Assembly: GCA_031316255.1 (NCBI GenBank)
Contig: JALDQW010000001.1
Span: forward strand, 3,071,485 to 3,135,484
Reading direction: 5' to 3'
From: Nitrosomonas sp.
GTDB lineage: Bacteria; Pseudomonadota; Gammaproteobacteria; Burkholderiales; Nitrosomonadaceae
DNA length: 64,000 nucleotides
Shown in pieces: positions 56,553 through 64,000 of the stretch; position 1 is the first letter of the stretch; each line of letters begins with the position of its first letter. A model generated the notes under the pieces. The model did no database searches and was not told the origin of the DNA. It saw only the letters and a list, made by a program, of their open reading frames with translations. The translations under genes and the position numbers were made by a program.

Positions 56553-58265
56553 TCATTTAGCTTCTGTACCATTAATTCGTTCTGACAGGCGATGGATATT
56601 CGAAGAACTGCCGCCAATTTTTCTTTCGTTGCTTTGACGTAATGATCTGGCCGCTAGTTTTGATTTATTGCGACGATCGAATGCGGTGTTAATTGATGTA
56701 ACTGTATCAGAACCCAGCTTGAATACTGCTATTGCCTGTGAAAGATTATTGGTTTGATTGCTCAGTTCATCGGCAGATTCTGAAACATCTTTTACCAATG
56801 AAGTGTTTTGTTGTGTTACTGTATCCAATTGAATCAAGGCTTCATTGATTTGTTCAATGCCTGAATTTTGTTCGTGAGAAGCATTGGTGATATCCGCCAT
56901 AATTTCAGTTACTTTTTGTACTGAGTCGACGACTTCAGCCATAGTCTGTCCCGCTTTATCGACCAATTCCGAGCCCGATTCAATTTGATTCACAGAATTA
57001 TTGATTAAAGTCGTTATTTCTTTTGCGGCGGTTGCTGAACGTTGCGCAAGCATTCTAACTTCCGAAGCAACTACTGCAAACCCACGACCATGTTCGCCTG
57101 CACGCGCAGCTTCCACGCCGGCATTCAGTGCAAGAATATTCGTTTGAAAAGCGATTTCATCGATGACATTAATAATATTCACAACCTGCTTGGAACTTTC
57201 ATGAATTGAATTCATGGTGTGTACGACTTCGTTGACTATTTCACCGCCTTTTTTCGCTATCCTGCTTGCCTGTATACCCAATGCATTGACTTCCTGTACA
57301 TTTTGGGTATTTTGCGCTACGGTTGAGGTGAGTTGTTCCATCGATGCGGCCGTTTTTTCCAGACTTGCTGCTTGATCAACGGTACGTCCGCTTAATTCAT
57401 TGTTTCCTTTTGCCAGATCTTCGGAAGTACTTTTGACGATTCCAGTGCTGATATTAATATTTATCATGATACGGCGCATATTTCTGTTCAAGGTTGACAG
57501 CAGTTCAAGCAATCTTCCCAGTTCGCCCTTTGCAGACGGATATTGTTCGTTCGAAAAATCACCTGATGCAGCTTTGGCAATCATGTCGGAAATATGTCTC
57601 ATCGGACGCGTGATTGATGATATGCCATAATAAGCCAGTAACATGGAGATCAAAACGCCAAGCCCGATAGCCGACATATAGGCAGCCGGATTTTGTGCGG
57701 CCAATCCAGTTATTGCGGTTAGTCCAGCCATGAATAGCGCAAAGCAAGGAAAAGCAAATAACAGACCCAATTTGGTTTTTACTGAAGGATTCCTGATTGC
57801 GACCAGTTTCTCCGCAATTCCTTTTTTAATTACCTTTCCTTCTCTAAGTACAACTTTGCCTGCTTTAATTTCTTGGTACAGTAATTCAGCCGACGTGATT
57901 TGTTCGGCTGTCGGTTTGTTTCTCACGGAAATATAGCCGTTGATTTGACCCGCTTCGCGCAGTGGAATAACGTTGGCTTCAACCCAATAATAATCGCCAT
58001 TTTTACACCGGTTCTTGACGATAGCCGTCCAGGGTTTACCTGCCTTTAGGGTTTTCCATAAGTCATCAAATGCTTCTTCGGGCACATCCGGATGCCGTAC
58101 TATATTATGAGGTTGTCCAAGCAGCTCTTCGCGTGTAAATCCACTGATATTCACAAAGGCATCATTAACGAATACAATCCTTCCTTTTAAATCAGTCTTG
58201 GATATGAGCCCATCCGTATCACGAAATTTTCTTTCGTTGGTTGTAATTGGCATGTTTACCCGCAT
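56553..58265 (-). CDS. PAS-domain methyl-accepting chemotaxis protein (Aer-like)
   Basis: A 570-residue chemoreceptor. An N-terminal PAS domain (about 10-125) has VNISGFTREELLGQPHNIVRHPD and GDYYWVEANV, as in Aer, which binds FAD to sense redox or oxygen. Two membrane segments lie at about 165-210, then HAMP, and a signalling domain with [25 protein letters not shown] lies 8 bases before ATG 58265. It is the last gene of the chemotaxis operon. Confidence 0.93.
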   Translation of the reverse strand: MRVNMPITTNERKFRDTDGLISKTDLKGRIVFVNDAFVNISGFTREELLGQPHNIVRHPDVPEEAFDDLWKTLKAGKPWTAIVKNRCKNGDYYWVEANVIPLREAGQINGYISVRNKPTAEQITSAELLYQEIKAGKVVLREGKVIKKGIAEKLVAIRNPSVKTKLGLLFAFPCFALFMAGLTAITGLAAQNPAAYMSAIGLGVLISMLLAYYGISSITRPMRHISDMIAKAASGDFSNEQYPSAKGELGRLLELLSTLNRNMRRIMININISTGIVKSTSEDLAKGNNELSGRTVDQAASLEKTAASMEQLTSTVAQNTQNVQEVNALGIQASRIAKKGGEIVNEVVHTMNSIHESSKQVVNIINVIDEIAFQTNILALNAGVEAARAGEHGRGFAVVASEVRMLAQRSATAAKEITTLINNSVNQIESGSELVDKAGQTMAEVVDSVQKVTEIMADITNASHEQNSGIEQINEALIQLDTVTQQNTSLVKDVSESADELSNQTNNLSQAIAVFKLGSDTVTSINTAFDRRNKSKLAARSLRQSNERKIGGSSSNIHRLSERINGTEAK

Positions 58266-58343
58266 AATTAAATCCTCCAGTACCTTATTGCTTATTTAGA
58301 TGGCAATTTTTTGTAACAACGCTATGCATTCTTATACACGCCC

Positions 58344-59423
58344 CTATACACGCACCGTTTGTGGGCCCATATTTACAACTCTGGATAAAACCTTTCTCGC
58401 CATATCGTTTAGTGGGACAATTTCATCAACTCCGCCCGCAGACACTGCTTCTTTAGGCATGCCGTAAACAACGCAACTGGCTTCGTCTTGGGCAAAATTA
58501 TAGGCGCCAGCGTCATGCATTTCTAACATTCCGGCCGCACCATCTTTACCCATGCCGGTCAAAATCACGCCGATTGCATTTTTTCCGGCAATTCTTGCGG
58601 CAGAACTGAAAAGTACATCGACAGACGGGCGGTGACGGTTGACCGGTTCCGATTTGCTTAATTCAGTTACATAATTTGCACCACTGCGTTGCAGTAGAAG
58701 ATGAGAATGTCCTGGTGCGATAAAAGCATGTCCCGGTAATATACGTTCACCACCTTGCGCTTCTGCAACACTAATTTTGCACAGTTTGTTCAAACGCTCG
58801 GCAAAGGATTTTGTAAATGTCTCCGGCATATGTTGGGCGATGAGAATACCTGGGCAATTCGGTGGCAATTGTGAAAGGAATTCATACAGCGCTTCGGTTC
58901 CGCCGGTGGATGAACCGATTATGATCAACTTTTCTGTTGATGCAATCCGATTCGTCAATACCGGGAGGGACTGATGAGTAGTCGCAACTTTAGGTTGCGA
59001 AGCAGCAATCGGTCGTTTTATCCGAGCCTGCTTTGCAATGCGAATCTTATATGCAATTTGATGGGCATATTCCTGTAAACCATGCGCAATATCAATTTTT
59101 GGTTTAGCAATGAAATCAACAGCGCCGAGTTCAAGTGCACGAAACGTCACTTCGGAACCCTGTTCAGTCAAAGTAGAAATCATTAATACGGGCATTGGCC
59201 GCAAACGCATTAATTTTTCTAGGAAATCGAGCCCATCCATCTTGGGCATTTCAACGTCCAGCGTTAATACATCCGGATTCATTTCACGTATCATTTCTCT
59301 GGCAATAAGCGGATCAGGTGCTGCGCCAATAACTTCCATATCAGGTTGACTATTGATGATCTCGGTCAACATTTTCCGAACAAGTGCAGAGTCGTCAATG
59401 ATTAATACTCTAATTTTATTCAT
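58344..59423 (-). CDS. cheB: chemotaxis protein-glutamate methylesterase
   Basis: A 359-residue CheB. The receiver domain has D10, D11 and phosphoacceptor D56 ([11 protein letters not shown]). The methylesterase domain has S172 in [13 protein letters not shown]198 in AQHMPE and an Asp in [11 protein letters not shown]. It removes methyl groups from receptors to allow adaptation. cheD precedes it in the operon by 34 bp. Confidence 0.97.
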   Translation of the reverse strand: MNKIRVLIIDDSALVRKMLTEIINSQPDMEVIGAAPDPLIAREMIREMNPDVLTLDVEMPKMDGLDFLEKLMRLRPMPVLMISTLTEQGSEVTFRALELGAVDFIAKPKIDIAHGLQEYAHQIAYKIRIAKQARIKRPIAASQPKVATTHQSLPVLTNRIASTEKLIIIGSSTGGTEALYEFLSQLPPNCPGILIAQHMPETFTKSFAERLNKLCKISVAEAQGGERILPGHAFIAPGHSHLLLQRSGANYVTELSKSEPVNRHRPSVDVLFSSAARIAGKNAIGVILTGMGKDGAAGMLEMHDAGAYNFAQDEASCVVYGMPKEAVSAGGVDEIVPLNDMARKVLSRVVNMGPQTVRV

Positions 59424-59457
59424 AAATTATCGCCAAAAACGGTTATTCGGATTGTTA

Positions 59458-60105
59458 TCAGGAAAAAAGCTCAACCGCACCACTCGAATCTGAAGAATTG
59501 TTGAAGGTATTCACCTGTTTGCTATAGCTTTTTTCTTGTGCAGAAATACTATTCAGTTGGCTGCCTTTCAGTTTTTTAACCATCACTTTGCCGGACTTTG
59601 GAAAGAAAAATACTTTTCGCGGGTAAATATCAACCAAATCTTTTGCCGTTACTCGAATATTCTCCGTGGCTAAAAACTTGAGTACAAAGTCTGCATTTCT
59701 CTGGCCAACATTCGATGTTGTCAATTCCTTCATCACATTGCCGCCGCCAAACACTTTTGCTTCAAGATTTGCACGGCGTGCACCCAATTTCAAAAGCTGG
59801 TTTATCAGCACTTCCATTGCGTAGGTGCCGTAACGTGCGGGAGCATTGAGCGGCGTTTTGGAATCCGATGTTCCACCGTCAGGCAGCATAAAATGATTCA
59901 TGCCGCCAATACCATTGCTGGTGTCGCGAATACAAGCGGCAATACATGAACCCAGGACTGTTACCAGTAATTTATCTTGATTGGTGACATAATATTCACC
60001 GGGCAACAGTTTAACGCTTTGGGCTTTAAAGTCGCTATCGTAGTAGAAATGAGTTGCAACTTGTTTGTCAATCGGAATAAATTCTTTTGGTTCGATTTCA
60101 ATCAT
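59458..60105 (-). CDS. cheD: chemoreceptor glutamine deamidase
   Basis: A 215-residue CheD that deamidates receptor glutamines. The catalytic C54 is in LGSCIAACIRD and H71 in GGMNHFMLPDG; a Thr/Asn-rich segment and FGGGNVM follow. It is 3 bp after cheR in the operon, on the minus strand. Confidence 0.95.
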   Translation of the reverse strand: MIEIEPKEFIPIDKQVATHFYYDSDFKAQSVKLLPGEYYVTNQDKLLVTVLGSCIAACIRDTSNGIGGMNHFMLPDGGTSDSKTPLNAPARYGTYAMEVLINQLLKLGARRANLEAKVFGGGNVMKELTTSNVGQRNADFVLKFLATENIRVTAKDLVDIYPRKVFFFPKSGKVMVKKLKGSQLNSISAQEKSYSKQVNTFNNSSDSSGAVELFS

Positions 60106-60108
60106 TAT

Positions 60109-61029
60109 TTATCCTTTTTTATTTGCAACTTCATAGACGGTATTCGAACGCAGTCTAAAAATATCAGAAGCAAATTGCAGGCTTTCGGAGTGACCGGCAA
60201 AAAGCAATCCGCCATCGTCGAGTAACGGTGCGAATTTTTTCAGAATTTTATATTGTGTTTCCTTGTCAAAATAAATCATGACATTACGGCAAAAAATGGC
60301 TTGAAAAGGACCGCGTATCGACCAGAATTCTTCCAGAAGATTGATTTTTCGAAAGGTGATCAATTCCCGTACTTCGTCACGAACTCTGACTGAACCTTCA
60401 TTGCGGCCCTTGCCTTTGTAAAAAAATTCTTTTAAAACACTTTGCGGTAATTTTTCCACACGATCCAGACTGTAAACGCCTTCTTGTGCTTTTCTCAATA
60501 CTTGGGTATCCACGTCTGAAGCCAGAATATGCACCGGCGGGGTAAATGAATTAAATGCTCTGATTGCTGAAATCGCCATGGAATAGGGCTCTTCTCCAGT
60601 GGATGATGCGCTGCACCAAAGATGAATTTTGGCCTGGTTTCTGCGTTTTTGAAGATAATCGCTTAGATCCGAAGCATCTTGAGTATTGACAGGCTGTGGT
60701 TTCTTGCACGTTTTTAAATGCTGCTCCAGAATCGGAAAATGATGATTCTCACGGAAAAAAGATGTCAGATTAGTTGTCAGGGCATTGACAAACTCCTGCC
60801 ACTCTGCCGCATCAGCTTTTTCCAAAAGATTTAAATACTCTTTAAAACTGTTTAATCCATGCGCGCGTAAACGCCGCGCCAATCGGCTATAAACCATGTT
60901 TTGCTTGGAATCTGATAATGAAATACCGGCATGGTCATAAATCAATTTTTTGGTTCTATCAAAATCTGCTTGCGTGTAATTATATTCACGGGACGGGAGT
61001 TCCGAAGCTTTTGTAGTTGTTGCTAACAT
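60109..61029 (-). CDS. cheR: chemotaxis protein methyltransferase
   Basis: A 306-residue CheR. The N-terminal helical domain and the SAM domain with WCSASSTGEEPYSMA, ILASDVDTQVL and FCRNVMIYFD are present. It methylates chemoreceptor glutamates, opposite to CheB. It lies 76 bp after the mcp gene. Confidence 0.96.
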   Translation of the reverse strand: MLATTTKASELPSREYNYTQADFDRTKKLIYDHAGISLSDSKQNMVYSRLARRLRAHGLNSFKEYLNLLEKADAAEWQEFVNALTTNLTSFFRENHHFPILEQHLKTCKKPQPVNTQDASDLSDYLQKRRNQAKIHLWCSASSTGEEPYSMAISAIRAFNSFTPPVHILASDVDTQVLRKAQEGVYSLDRVEKLPQSVLKEFFYKGKGRNEGSVRVRDEVRELITFRKINLLEEFWSIRGPFQAIFCRNVMIYFDKETQYKILKKFAPLLDDGGLLFAGHSESLQFASDIFRLRSNTVYEVANKKG

Positions 61030-61105
61030 GATTTATATACTCCAACAAATGTACGGTTTAGAATCCAATCCGCAAGTCATTTGCACAAATTGTGAGAAAT
61101 TCAAA

Positions 61106-63199
61106 TTAAAACTCTTCCCATGAATCATTTTTACCGCCTGCTGCAACCTTACATGGTTGCTCTAAACCTGACATAATCTCATCGTCAACTTGGGTTTTTT
61201 GTGTTTTCTGAACGGGCAATTCTGTTACCACTGGCTTGGGACGTCTTTTATGATTAGTCACGCGTTGACTACCTACTGATAATTTGAATACGGTTACTGC
61301 ATCAACCAATTCTTGAGACTGATCTTGCATTAATTCCGCAGAAGCCGCAGCTTCTTCAACAAGCGCTGCGTTTTGCTGTGTAGCTGTATCCATCATGGAA
61401 ATTGCCTGGTTTACCTGTTCAATGCCTTGACTTTGTTCCTGTGATGCAGCCGTAATTTCGCCCATGATGTCGGTTACTCTTCTGACAGCATTAACAATCT
61501 CGTCCATAGTTGCCCCGGCCTCATCGACCAACCGCGTTCCAACGTCGACTTTGTTTACAGAATTGCTGATTAATTCCTTTATTTCCTTGGCTGCAGAAGC
61601 AGAGCGTTGTGCCAAAGTGCGTACTTCAGTAGCAACTACAGCAAATCCGCGGCCTTGCTCACCCGCACGCGCAGCCTCTACAGCGGCATTCAGTGCCAAG
61701 ATGTTGGTCTGGAATGCGATGCTGTCAATAACAGAAATAATGTCGACAATCTTTTTGGAACTTTCGTTGATCTCATTCATGGTTTGAACAACCTGACCAA
61801 CGACTTGACCGCCCTTAATCGCCACATCGGATGCGCCGGCAGCCAACTGGTTGGCTTGCTTAGCGTTATCGGCATTTTGTTTGACAGTCGACGTCAATTC
61901 CTCCATTGCGGAAGCGGTCTGTTCCAGACTAGCGGATTGTCTTTCAGTGCGTTGACTCAAATTCAAATTGCCTGCAGCAATATCTTCAGTGGCGCTGGTG
62001 ATTGAATCCGTGCCCAAACGTACCTTACCGACGAGATCAATCAGATTACTGTTCATCTGCTTGAGGGCTTGCAGTAGTTTTCCGGTTTCGTTATTGGATT
62101 TTGCATCGATCCGGGTCGTAAGATCGCCCGCAGCAACAGCATTTGCTATTGCAATCGCTTCATTCATGGGTTTTGTGATGCTGCGCACCATAAGAATGGC
62201 GAGAAAAATGCCAAAACCCAAAGCCAGCACCATTAATCCAATCAGTAAATATATGGAATGTTGCATATCAACGACACGAAACTGAAATGCCTCGACCAGA
62301 GTCTGAATGGCAATTGCATTAAATGCATAAATGTTGTCAATTGCGTTGGTATAATCATCGAAATATTTATCGGCGGCAAGAGTCAACCGTTCTGCATTTA
62401 ATAGTTGGGTATTGGTGATGGCCAGGACATTATCAATTTGCTGCTTAACTTCAGCCGCCTTGGCTTCGATTGCTGCTTTGATATGCGCATCGGTACTGGT
62501 AGCTTTTTCCAGGTTGCGCGTCAACTCCTGATAAAATTCGTTAATGTTGCTGTATTGGCCCATAAGGGTGGCGCGTTGAGCCGTAGTAAGTTCGCCAGAA
62601 GCGAGAACAGTTGTACCTGCAGCGCGCATTCTGCCCATGCTTTCAGTAATCTTGGGCGCATTGACCATTGTGGCATTGATAAGAAAATAGGTGCCGGCAA
62701 CAGGATCGAGTGAAAGCCCGAATTCATCCTGAATTTTTTCTGCAATTAACAGCATGCTCCCTATCACGTCAGTATGATGCTTGGCGCTGTCTGGAACACT
62801 GAGTTGGCGCCGATTAACCGCGTTTGCCAATTCTCCCAGACGCTGCTTTACAGCAGACCAGTTACTATTGACTAGTTCGGATACATTAGCTGATTTGAAT
62901 GCAGCATCAACATTGGCTGCAGCGTTATTTATTTGTGATTGCAGTTCAGGCAAGCGTACTACCAATGATTCGTTTCCACCCAGTATGCCACCGGAAAGGC
63001 CACGGTGCTGCTGCGTTAATTTAACTATTTCATGGATTGATACAATGGGCGCAACGCCTGCAACCTCCCGCTCGGCAACTTCAACTTCACCAGCAACCGA
63101 CATAATATAAAATGATGCCGGGAAAGCTGCCATTACCAGGAATATGATTCCAAGGACAGTAAATTTTTGTGGTAAGCTCATGTGTTCTAAAAACGACAT
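61106..63199 (-). CDS. methyl-accepting chemotaxis protein with CheR/CheB docking tail
   Basis: A 697-residue receptor. TM1 lies at about 12-32; the periplasmic ligand domain (about 35-310) has [11 protein letters not shown] and resembles NIT/PilJ-like sensors; TM2 is near 318-338, then HAMP and the signalling domain with [25 protein letters not shown]. The last five residues SWEEF are a tether like NWETF, which docks CheR and CheB. It lies between cheW and cheR. Confidence 0.94.
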   Translation of the reverse strand: MSFLEHMSLPQKFTVLGIIFLVMAAFPASFYIMSVAGEVEVAEREVAGVAPIVSIHEIVKLTQQHRGLSGGILGGNESLVVRLPELQSQINNAAANVDAAFKSANVSELVNSNWSAVKQRLGELANAVNRRQLSVPDSAKHHTDVIGSMLLIAEKIQDEFGLSLDPVAGTYFLINATMVNAPKITESMGRMRAAGTTVLASGELTTAQRATLMGQYSNINEFYQELTRNLEKATSTDAHIKAAIEAKAAEVKQQIDNVLAITNTQLLNAERLTLAADKYFDDYTNAIDNIYAFNAIAIQTLVEAFQFRVVDMQHSIYLLIGLMVLALGFGIFLAILMVRSITKPMNEAIAIANAVAAGDLTTRIDAKSNNETGKLLQALKQMNSNLIDLVGKVRLGTDSITSATEDIAAGNLNLSQRTERQSASLEQTASAMEELTSTVKQNADNAKQANQLAAGASDVAIKGGQVVGQVVQTMNEINESSKKIVDIISVIDSIAFQTNILALNAAVEAARAGEQGRGFAVVATEVRTLAQRSASAAKEIKELISNSVNKVDVGTRLVDEAGATMDEIVNAVRRVTDIMGEITAASQEQSQGIEQVNQAISMMDTATQQNAALVEEAAASAELMQDQSQELVDAVTVFKLSVGSQRVTNHKRRPKPVVTELPVQKTQKTQVDDEIMSGLEQPCKVAAGGKNDSWEEF

Positions 63200-63309
63200 T
63201 TGTTTCTCCTAGGTACTTAATTATTCACAAAATTTTTTAAACCGAAATCACTCAGTGTTGCCAGGGCCGTATAAATTTTGTTAATTCAGTTGCGCCAACT
63301 GTTTCGAGA

Positions 63310-63819
63310 TTAATTAATGGTTGTGTCCAATAAACCCATTTCCCGACTTCCCATAAGCTTTTCAATGTCAAGCAGAATCAGCATTCTGTCATCAACCGTA
63401 CCTAAACCTTTGATATATTCGGTATCAATTGCCGTTCCAAATTCTGGTGTTGCGCGCATCTGTTCGGAATCGAGGTTTATGACATCCGACACGCCGTCAA
63501 CTACAATCCCAATGATTCGTCCAGATACGTTTAAAATAATCACAACAGTAAATTGGTCGTACTCAGCCGTGCCCAGTCTGAATTTGATTCGCATGTCGAT
63601 AATGGGAACAATGATACCGCGCAGATTGACGACACCTTTGATAAACTCAGGAGAATTGGCAATTTGCGTTATCGCATCATAGCCACGAATTTCCTGAACC
63701 TTAAGTATGTCGATGCCATATTCTTCGTTTCCCAAACGGAAAGTTAGAAACTCATTCAGTGCCGGGTTTGCTGATGCGACAACTGAATCGGTTGACGTTA
63801 CGGTTTGTTGTTGCGACAT
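63310..63819 (-). CDS. cheW: chemotaxis coupling protein
   Basis: A 169-residue CheW that links receptors to CheA. It has [35 protein letters not shown] and [10 protein letters not shown]. It lies in the chemotaxis operon, 60 bp after cheA. Confidence 0.95.
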   Translation of the reverse strand: MSQQQTVTSTDSVVASANPALNEFLTFRLGNEEYGIDILKVQEIRGYDAITQIANSPEFIKGVVNLRGIIVPIIDMRIKFRLGTAEYDQFTVVIILNVSGRIIGIVVDGVSDVINLDSEQMRATPEFGTAIDTEYIKGLGTVDDRMLILLDIEKLMGSREMGLLDTTIN

Positions 63820-63878
63820 GACGCTCCTCCTAGTTTTAAATTTAGACTATTAATGAATTCAATGTGTTGTATGGTTTT

Positions 63879-64000
63879 TTAAGAATCTTTGTGCGAAGCC
63901 ATGACCAGACCGGTAGTATCCAGAATTAGCGCGACTTTTCCATCGCCCATAATTGTTGCGCCTGAAACGCCTACAACTCTACGGTAGTTGCTTTCCAAAC
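63879..64000 (-). CDS. cheA: chemotaxis histidine kinase CheA, C-terminal end (partial)
   Basis: The frame is open from the window edge to a TAA at 63879. The 40 visible codons end in NYRRVVGVSGATIMGDGK and VALILDTTGLVMASHKDS, which match the CheW-like C-terminal regulatory domain of CheA. The rest of the gene lies beyond the window. Confidence 0.88.
   Translation of the reverse strand, partial: LESNYRRVVGVSGATIMGDGKVALILDTTGLVMASHKDS

Noticed and set aside
1..64000. tRNA, rRNA or CRISPR arrays
   Set aside because: No cloverleaf, rRNA signature or regularly spaced repeats were seen on reading both strands; a covariance-model scan would be the decisive check.

Overview
The window looks like a chromosomal segment of a betaproteobacterium, most likely one related to the ammonia-oxidising Nitrosomonadaceae. 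The grounds are inference: moderate to low GC, an rnfB-nth-DUF1841 neighbourhood, hemE, a complete XrtA exopolysaccharide locus, class III ADH plus S-formylglutathione hydrolase, and a CheA-W-MCP-R-D-B block. No rRNA, tRNA, CRISPR array, complete transposase or prophage is seen. Nearly all sequence is protein-coding.

Layout. 1-253: N-terminus of a membrane protein cut by the window edge. 0.8-5.3 kb: hemE, an OmpR/HK two-component pair and a CPBP-type intramembrane protease. 5.3-13 kb is AT-rich and accessory in character: an RTX M10 metalloprotease faces a porin, a periplasmic binding protein and a very large MHYT hybrid histidine kinase. 13-15 kb: rnfB, nth and a DUF1841 gene. 15-18.6 kb: a minus-strand pair of NERD helicase and calcineurin-like phosphoesterase, with a structured non-coding repeat upstream. 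18.9-22.8 kb: GNAT, bestrophin-like channel, a 4-TM protein, VOC protein and EEP nuclease/phosphatase. 22.8-23.2 kb: an inverted-repeat-bounded fragment with broken coding sequence. 23.3-27.3 kb: sucCD, a small lipoprotein and PBP4 (dacB).

27.4-34.6 kb holds part of a contractile injection system of the eCIS (Afp/PVC-like) class: tube terminator (DUF4255), an unrecognised beta-rich protein, sheath, two tube proteins, a 54-residue DUF5908-like protein, a LysM protein, a hub/spike protein and a PAAR tip. The baseplate wedge (gp25, gpJ), tape measure, tail fibre and AAA+ ATPase are absent from the window, so the locus is split, reduced or decaying.

34.7-43.7 kb: a CDP-alcohol phosphatidyltransferase-like protein coupled to an SGNH-like protein, a diguanylate cyclase, a FadN-like beta-oxidation protein with its thiolase, and glutathione-dependent formaldehyde oxidation (fghA, class III ADH). 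Two 141-bp copies of one MITE, each with a 4-bp target duplication, sit exactly at the stop codons of two plus-strand genes, each between convergent genes.

44.2-55 kb: an XrtA/PEP-CTERM-type exopolysaccharide operon (export lipoprotein, chain-length protein, tyrosine kinase, outer-membrane protein, AAA ATPase, deacetylase, FemAB, exosortase A-EpsI fusion, glycosyltransferase), with no recognisable PEP-CTERM substrate nearby. 55-56.4 kb: DUF4389, a methyltransferase and an NlpC/P60 lipoprotein. 56.5-64 kb: a minus-strand chemotaxis operon in transcription order cheA (end only), cheW, mcp, cheR, cheD, cheB, PAS-mcp.
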